Positions 59,344 through 64,000 of a stretch of DNA of 64,000 nt are shown here, piece after piece (the stretch's first letter is position 1; each line of letters starts with the position of its first letter). A model generated the notes under the pieces. It worked only from the letters and a program-made list of their open reading frames with translations, had not been told where the DNA came from and searched no databases. The stretch lies in assembly GCF_020523925.1 (NCBI RefSeq), contig NZ_JAJAPW010000003.1, positions 186,001 through 250,000 on the forward strand, written 5' to 3'. This DNA is from Neotamlana laminarinivorans (GTDB lineage Bacteria > Bacteroidota > Bacteroidia > Flavobacteriales > Flavobacteriaceae). Both the position numbers and the translations under genes were made by a program.

Positions 59344-61203
59344 TTATTCGAAGCTTTGCATATCTACAAGTTTTTTGTAGGTGCCATTTTTTGAAATAAG
59401 CTCGTCATGTTTGCCTTGTTCTACAATTTCTCCTTTGTTTAAAACTACAATATTGTCGGCATTTTGTATAGTAGAAAGTCTGTGTGCAATAACTATAGAC
59501 GTTCTGTTTTTCATCATGTTTTCTAGAGCAACTTGTAATAAACGCTCACTTTCGGTATCTAAAGCAGATGTTGCTTCATCTAGAACCATAATAGGTGGGC
59601 TTTTTAACACAGCTCTAGCAATGCTTAAGCGTTGTTTTTGGCCGCCAGATAGTTTGTTTCCAGAATCTCCAATATTGGTTTCAATGCCTTCAGGTAATTC
59701 TTTAACAAATTCCCAAGCATTGGCTACTTTTAGGGCATCAATAACCTCTTCGTCGGTAGCATCTTCTTTTCCTAATTGTAAATTGCTTTTAATACTATCG
59801 TTAAACAAAATAGCGTCTTGAGTAACAATGCCTAACTGTTTTCTTAATGATGAAATAGTAAGCGTTTTTATGTCTTGCCCATCAATTAAAATATTCCCTT
59901 TGTTTACATCGTAAAAGCGTGTAATTAAGTTTGCTAAAGTAGATTTTCCACTACCAGATTGCCCAACAAGAGCTACAGTTTTTCCTTTTGGTATAGTTAA
60001 AGAAAAATCTTTTAAAACATACTCTTTATCATATTTAAATGATATGTTTTTAAATTCAATTTTGGAATTGAACCCAGATTTTTCAATAGCATTTGGTACA
60101 TCTTGAAGCGGATTTTTAGCTGTTAAAATTTCTTGAATACGTTCTGCTGCAGAACCTCCTTTTTTTACATTTACTAAACCTCTAGAAAAGGCTTTTGCAG
60201 GAGTTAAAATGTTGTAGGCTAACCCTATATAAACTAGAAATTTACTTCCTGTTAAAAATGATTCGGAAGCGTCGTTTAAAATTAAATTACCTCCAAACCA
60301 TAAAATAACGGCAATCATGCAAATGCCTAAAAATTCACTTGAAGGTGAAGCTAAGCTTTGCCTGATTAATAATTTGTTAGAAAAATTATAAAATCGTTGG
60401 GTTGAAGCTTTAAATTTTTCATTAAATAATTTTTCAACATTAAAACCTTTTATAATGCGTAAGCCACCTAAAGTTTCTTCTAAAGTTGATAAAAATAAAC
60501 CTTGTTCGCGTTGCACGCGGTCTGATTTTCGTTTTAAACTTTTACCAATTTTAGAAATAACAAAGCCAACTATGGGTATAAAAATAAATACAAATACTGT
60601 AAGTTTTGTACTTATAATTATCATGGCTATTAATGAGAATAGTATAGTTAGTGGCTCTCTAACTATAAGCTCTAGAACTGGCAGCATTGAGTATTGTAAG
60701 TCGTTTACATCGCCCGTTACGCGAGACATTATATCACCTTTTCTTTTCTCTGAAAAATAGGATAATGGTAATTCTAATATTTTATTATAAACCGTGTTTC
60801 GAATATCGCGAATAACACCGTTACGTAAAAATACCATAAAGTAGTTGGCTAAATATCCAGAGATGTTTTTTAATAAAAAAGCAAGAACTAGTAGCATGAT
60901 TACAAAAATTAGAGCTTTAGATTTGTCTCCGCCAGTAAATACATGCATTCTGTAAGCTAAAAGAGCTTCAAAATAGTCGCCAATTTCCCAAATACCTTTG
61001 TAAATAGGTGCTGTTGGGTTGGTAATGATAGCTTTACCTGTACAAGGATCGATGTTTTTTTCGAAAATTACATCGAGCATGGGTTTTAATGCTACAAAAG
61101 ATAGGGTGCCAAATAAAGCAAAAAACACATTAGAAATAATGTGTCCTATTGCATATTTTTTATAAGGTTTTGCGTACCTTAATATTTTAAAAAATTCGTT
61201 CAT
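59344..61203 (-). CDS. ABC exporter, MsbA/lipid-flippase-like, half-transporter fusion
   Basis: 619 aa. Six TM helices (about 17-330) then the nucleotide-binding domain with GQSGSGKST, KLSGGQKQRLSIARA, IMVLDEATSALD and the H-loop IVIAHRLST. A homodimeric type IV exporter, probably of lipids or a peptide. 4 nt from the mutase gene and downstream of it, possibly in operon. Confidence 0.9.
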   Translation of the reverse strand: MNEFFKILRYAKPYKKYAIGHIISNVFFALFGTLSFVALKPMLDVIFEKNIDPCTGKAIITNPTAPIYKGIWEIGDYFEALLAYRMHVFTGGDKSKALIFVIMLLVLAFLLKNISGYLANYFMVFLRNGVIRDIRNTVYNKILELPLSYFSEKRKGDIMSRVTGDVNDLQYSMLPVLELIVREPLTILFSLIAMIIISTKLTVFVFIFIPIVGFVISKIGKSLKRKSDRVQREQGLFLSTLEETLGGLRIIKGFNVEKLFNEKFKASTQRFYNFSNKLLIRQSLASPSSEFLGICMIAVILWFGGNLILNDASESFLTGSKFLVYIGLAYNILTPAKAFSRGLVNVKKGGSAAERIQEILTAKNPLQDVPNAIEKSGFNSKIEFKNISFKYDKEYVLKDFSLTIPKGKTVALVGQSGSGKSTLANLITRFYDVNKGNILIDGQDIKTLTISSLRKQLGIVTQDAILFNDSIKSNLQLGKEDATDEEVIDALKVANAWEFVKELPEGIETNIGDSGNKLSGGQKQRLSIARAVLKSPPIMVLDEATSALDTESERLLQVALENMMKNRTSIVIAHRLSTIQNADNIVVLNKGEIVEQGKHDELISKNGTYKKLVDMQSFE

Positions 61204-61207
61204 TAAA

Positions 61208-62944
61208 TTATATTAGCTTCATATCTTTTAAGATATCTTCAGCTTTTTTATCAAGTTCTTTTTCAGTGTTTTTAAAATCATCTACGTTGTTTAAGTTTGT
61301 ATTAACGCTTACGTAGAATTTTATTTTAGGTTCTGTTCCGCTTGGTCTTAAAGCGATTTGGCTTCCATCTTCTGTGTAATAAATTAGCACGTTAGATTTT
61401 GGTACATCAATATCGGTTTCTTCGCCAGTAAGTAAGTGTTTTGCTTTTGATGTTTGATAGTCTTCAAACTTTACAACTTTTGATCCATTTATGGTTTCAA
61501 AAGGTGTTTCGCGAGCGTCAATCATCATTTGTTTTATTTCTTCGGCACCTTCTATACCTTTTTTGGTTATAGATACAAGTTTTTCTTTAAAGCAACCGTG
61601 TTCAACATAAAGTTTTAGTAATTCTTCGTAGAAAGAACTTCCCTGATATTTTGCAATTGCAGCAATTTCGCAAGCTAAAAGGGTAGAGGTTACAGCATCT
61701 TTGTCGCGAACAAAATCGCCCACCATAAAACCAAAACTTTCTTCGCCACCACCAATAAAATCTAAATCTTTATAATCGTGAATAAGTTTAGCAATCCATT
61801 TAAATCCTGTTAAAACAATTTTAATATCTACACCATAAGCTTTTGCTAAATGTTTAAGCATTGGCGTAGATACTATTGTTGTGGCAATAAATTCTTTACC
61901 TTTTATTTTATCTTCAGCTTTCCATTGTTTTAAAAGGAAATCGGTCATCATAACCATAGTTTGGTTTCCATTTAAAAGCTGTAATTCGCCTTCGGTATTT
62001 CTTACGGCTACACCTAAACGATCGCAATCTGGGTCGGTGCCAATAACAATATCTGCATCAACCTCGTTAGCCAGCTCTAATGCCATTTTTAAGGCCGCAG
62101 GTTCTTCTGGATTTGGCGATTTTACAGTTGGAAAATTTCCGTTGGGTACTTCTTGTTCTTTAACTATGTGTACATTTTTAAATCCGGCACGTTTTAAAGT
62201 TTCTGGAACTGCGGTAATTGATGTTCCGTGAAGCGATGTAAAAACAATTTTTAAATTGTCTTTAGCATCTTGAGTAGCGCCAACGCATCCATTTTTTACA
62301 GAGGCATTAACAAAAATATCGTCTACTTCTTTTCCTATGTAATTAATTAAACTATTGTTAGCTTCAAATTTAATATCTGAATATTCTAGATCGTTTATTG
62401 TTTTTATTACAGCAGCATCGTGTGGAGGAACTAATTGCCCTCCGTCTTGCCAATATACTTTGTAACCATTGTATTCTGGTGGGTTATGAGAGGCTGTTAA
62501 AACTATACCACAATGGCAATTTAAATGTTTTACTGCAAAAGATAATTCTGGTGTTGGGCGTAAATCTTCAAATAAAAACACTTTAATACCATTTGCAGAA
62601 AATACATCGGCAACTACTTTGGCTAGTGTTTTACTATTGTTTCTGCAATCGTAAGCAATTACAGTTTTTATTTTTTCGCCTGGAAACGATGTTTTTAGGT
62701 AATTACTTAAGCCTTGTGTGCTTTTTCCTAATGTATATTTATTAATTCGGTTTGTACCAATACCCATAACACCTCGCATGCCACCAGTACCAAATTCTAA
62801 GTCTTTGTAAAAACTTTCTTGAATATCTTTTGGGTTGTTGGCAATACTGTCTTTTATTTCTGCCTGCGTGTTGGCATCAAAAGTTGGAGTTAACCACGAA
62901 TTAATTCGTTCTAAAATTTTTGGTTCTATGTGTATCATGATCAA
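61208..62944 (-). CDS. Phospho-sugar mutase (phosphoglucomutase/phosphomannomutase)
   Basis: 578 aa. [11 protein letters not shown]-terminus, catalytic Ser in [18 protein letters not shown], metal site [12 protein letters not shown], sugar loop [20 protein letters not shown] and the phosphate-binding [12 protein letters not shown]. It interconverts hexose 1- and 6-phosphates (glucose, mannose or glucosamine; which cannot be told). Lies 84 nt after the GT2 gene. Confidence 0.94.
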   Translation of the reverse strand: MIMIHIEPKILERINSWLTPTFDANTQAEIKDSIANNPKDIQESFYKDLEFGTGGMRGVMGIGTNRINKYTLGKSTQGLSNYLKTSFPGEKIKTVIAYDCRNNSKTLAKVVADVFSANGIKVFLFEDLRPTPELSFAVKHLNCHCGIVLTASHNPPEYNGYKVYWQDGGQLVPPHDAAVIKTINDLEYSDIKFEANNSLINYIGKEVDDIFVNASVKNGCVGATQDAKDNLKIVFTSLHGTSITAVPETLKRAGFKNVHIVKEQEVPNGNFPTVKSPNPEEPAALKMALELANEVDADIVIGTDPDCDRLGVAVRNTEGELQLLNGNQTMVMMTDFLLKQWKAEDKIKGKEFIATTIVSTPMLKHLAKAYGVDIKIVLTGFKWIAKLIHDYKDLDFIGGGEESFGFMVGDFVRDKDAVTSTLLACEIAAIAKYQGSSFYEELLKLYVEHGCFKEKLVSITKKGIEGAEEIKQMMIDARETPFETINGSKVVKFEDYQTSKAKHLLTGEETDIDVPKSNVLIYYTEDGSQIALRPSGTEPKIKFYVSVNTNLNNVDDFKNTEKELDKKAEDILKDMKLI

Positions 62945-63028
62945 TTAATAAATTTGTATTCAAAAATAAACAATTTGAAAAGGAATACCTTTTAAAATGT
63001 TATCGTTTTAACGATTAAAGCTGTTGAT

Positions 63029-63979
63029 TTAACTTAAATTTAATTCGTCTTTAATTAAATAACGTTTTTTGTCTTGTTTGTTTCGTAAAATAAGTTCGCC
63101 TAAAAAGCCTGCAATAAAAAACTGTGAGCCAATTACCATTGTAGATAGCGAAAGGTAAAATTGTGGGCGTTGGGTTATTAAACGTCCGGTTGGATTTAAA
63201 AATAATTTATCTACGCCTAAATAAAAAGCGAAACCAAAACCAATTATAAACATTATAACACCCAAGGCGCCAAATAAATGCATGGGACGTTTGCCAAAAC
63301 GGGACAAAAACCAAATGGTTATTAAATCTAGAAAGCCATGTATAAAACGGTCCATGCCAAACTTGGTTTCGCCATATTTTCTAGCTTGATGTTGTACTAT
63401 TTTTTCGCCAATTTTAGTAAAACCAGCGTTTTTTGATAGTACAGGAATATAGCGATGCATTTCACCATTAACATCAATATTTTTTACAACATTAATATGG
63501 TAAGCTTTAAGGCCACAGTTAAAATCATTTAGTTTAACCCCCGAAGTTTTTCTTGCAGCCCAATTAAATAGTTTAGATGGTAAGTTTTTTGAAATTACAG
63601 AATCGTAACGTTTCTTTTTCCAGCCCGAAACCAAATCGAAACCATCTTTTACAATCATGTTGTAAAGTTCTGGTATTTCGTTTGGGTTGTCTTGCAAGTC
63701 AGCATCCATAGTAATAACAACATTACCCTTGGCTTTTTCAAAACCGGCGTGAAGTGCTTGAGATTTTCCAAAGTTTTTTAAAAACCTGATGCCTTTTACG
63801 TTGCTATCTTTTTCGGCAAGTTTTGTAATAGTTTTCCAAGAATGGTCTGTACTACCATCATCAATAAAAATTATTTCGTACGAAAAACGATTGGATTGCA
63901 TAACGTTTGCAATCCAATCGTGTAATTCTATTAAAGATTCTTGTTCGTTAAGTAGTGGTATGACTACTGATATATTCAT
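63029..63979 (-). CDS. GT2 glycosyltransferase, polyprenol-phosphate sugar transferase-like (GtrB/DPM-like)
   Basis: 316 aa. GT-A fold: VVIPLLNEQESLIELHDW, IFIDDGSTDHSW, VITMDADLQDNPNEIPEL (DxD in DADLQD) and FNCGLKAYH. Two C-terminal TM helices (about 230-265, 270-300), as in bactoprenol-glucosyl or dolichol-mannosyl transferases. It probably transfers a sugar to undecaprenyl phosphate at the inner membrane. Start ATG at 63979; last 21 bases of the window hold nothing recognisable. Confidence 0.93.
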   Translation of the reverse strand: MNISVVIPLLNEQESLIELHDWIANVMQSNRFSYEIIFIDDGSTDHSWKTITKLAEKDSNVKGIRFLKNFGKSQALHAGFEKAKGNVVITMDADLQDNPNEIPELYNMIVKDGFDLVSGWKKKRYDSVISKNLPSKLFNWAARKTSGVKLNDFNCGLKAYHINVVKNIDVNGEMHRYIPVLSKNAGFTKIGEKIVQHQARKYGETKFGMDRFIHGFLDLITIWFLSRFGKRPMHLFGALGVIMFIIGFGFAFYLGVDKLFLNPTGRLITQRPQFYLSLSTMVIGSQFFIAGFLGELILRNKQDKKRYLIKDELNLS

Positions 63980-64000
63980 TTAAATATTTTCTGAAAATAA

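Overview
The window is AT-rich chromosomal DNA of a Bacteroidota member, most likely a marine Flavobacteriaceae species. Supporting evidence: promoters with the Bacteroidota -7 box TAnnTTTG, a fused CcoN-CcoO cbb3 oxidase, a secreted nuclease with a type IX secretion (T9SS) C-terminal tail, TPR hybrid kinases, and 'sensor of ECF-type sigma factor' operons. The genus cannot be fixed from the sequence. No rRNA, tRNA, CRISPR array, transposase or phage gene was seen.

Layout. 1-2332: end of a GH100/debranching-like glycosidase and a sucrose-phosphate-synthase-like GT4. 2422-4707: hemN and a tandem universal stress protein. 4864-8171: an accessory patch with an unknown two-TM protein, a truncated leader-like peptide, a decayed zinc-ribbon gene bracketed by a 10-bp inverted repeat, a small membrane protein with an ABC ATPase, and a YcxB-like protein. 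8325-11048: an Lrp regulator divergent from mesX-mesD, a folate-independent methionine synthase pair. 11067-19777 (minus): complete cbb3 oxidase locus ccoI, ccoS, ccoNO, ccoQ, ccoP, ccoG, ccoH and a TauE/SafE-like protein. 19893-23789: a FixL-like PAS kinase, a receiver fused to a Crp/Fnr domain, a Usp and an FNR-like regulator. 23796-27883: YdeI-like protein, two secreted peptidases and a DUF6265-like protein. 27989-35764: MarR-controlled beta-oxidation operon and an acyl-CoA ligase. 36022-40641: pflB, pflA and a DUF3360-type transporter. 40812-48572: hybrid kinase, a decayed MORN-type gene, purL and a fructosamine-kinase-like gene. 48642-51688: secreted endonuclease and an RsmB/NOP methyltransferase. 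51765-59049: two ECF sigma operons in mirror orientation around a lipoprotein cluster (two YHYH proteins, a YwqK-like protein, SCO) and a YCF48-like protein. 59243-59322: a candidate small RNA. 59344-63979: MsbA-like ABC exporter, phosphosugar mutase and GT2.

Main regulatory result. Five promoters (hemN, ccoS-NOQP-GH, ccoI, the Usp at 22266, pflB) each have an ATGAYnnnnRTCA palindrome exactly 23 nt upstream of a TAnnTTTG box (four exact, one 7/8). That puts the palindrome centre near -41.5, the class II FNR position. The adjacent genes supply a plausible controller: a PAS kinase keeping the FixL haem-His position, a FixJ-FixK-like fusion, and an FNR protein with an N-terminal Cys cluster. Together these describe a micro-oxic/anaerobic switch covering high-affinity respiration, anaerobic haem synthesis, stress protein and pyruvate-formate lyase fermentation.

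Second result. AACGCAAGTTTTT and, at identical spacing, CATC occur in front of both the anti-sigma-like gene at 52401 and the YHYH/SCO cluster at 53415. This suggests that the ECF factor at 51765 drives a His-rich, probably copper-handling, envelope system not described as such to my knowledge. A dispersed palindromic repeat has also been absorbed in frame into purL. No database search was possible; family names come from motif recognition.
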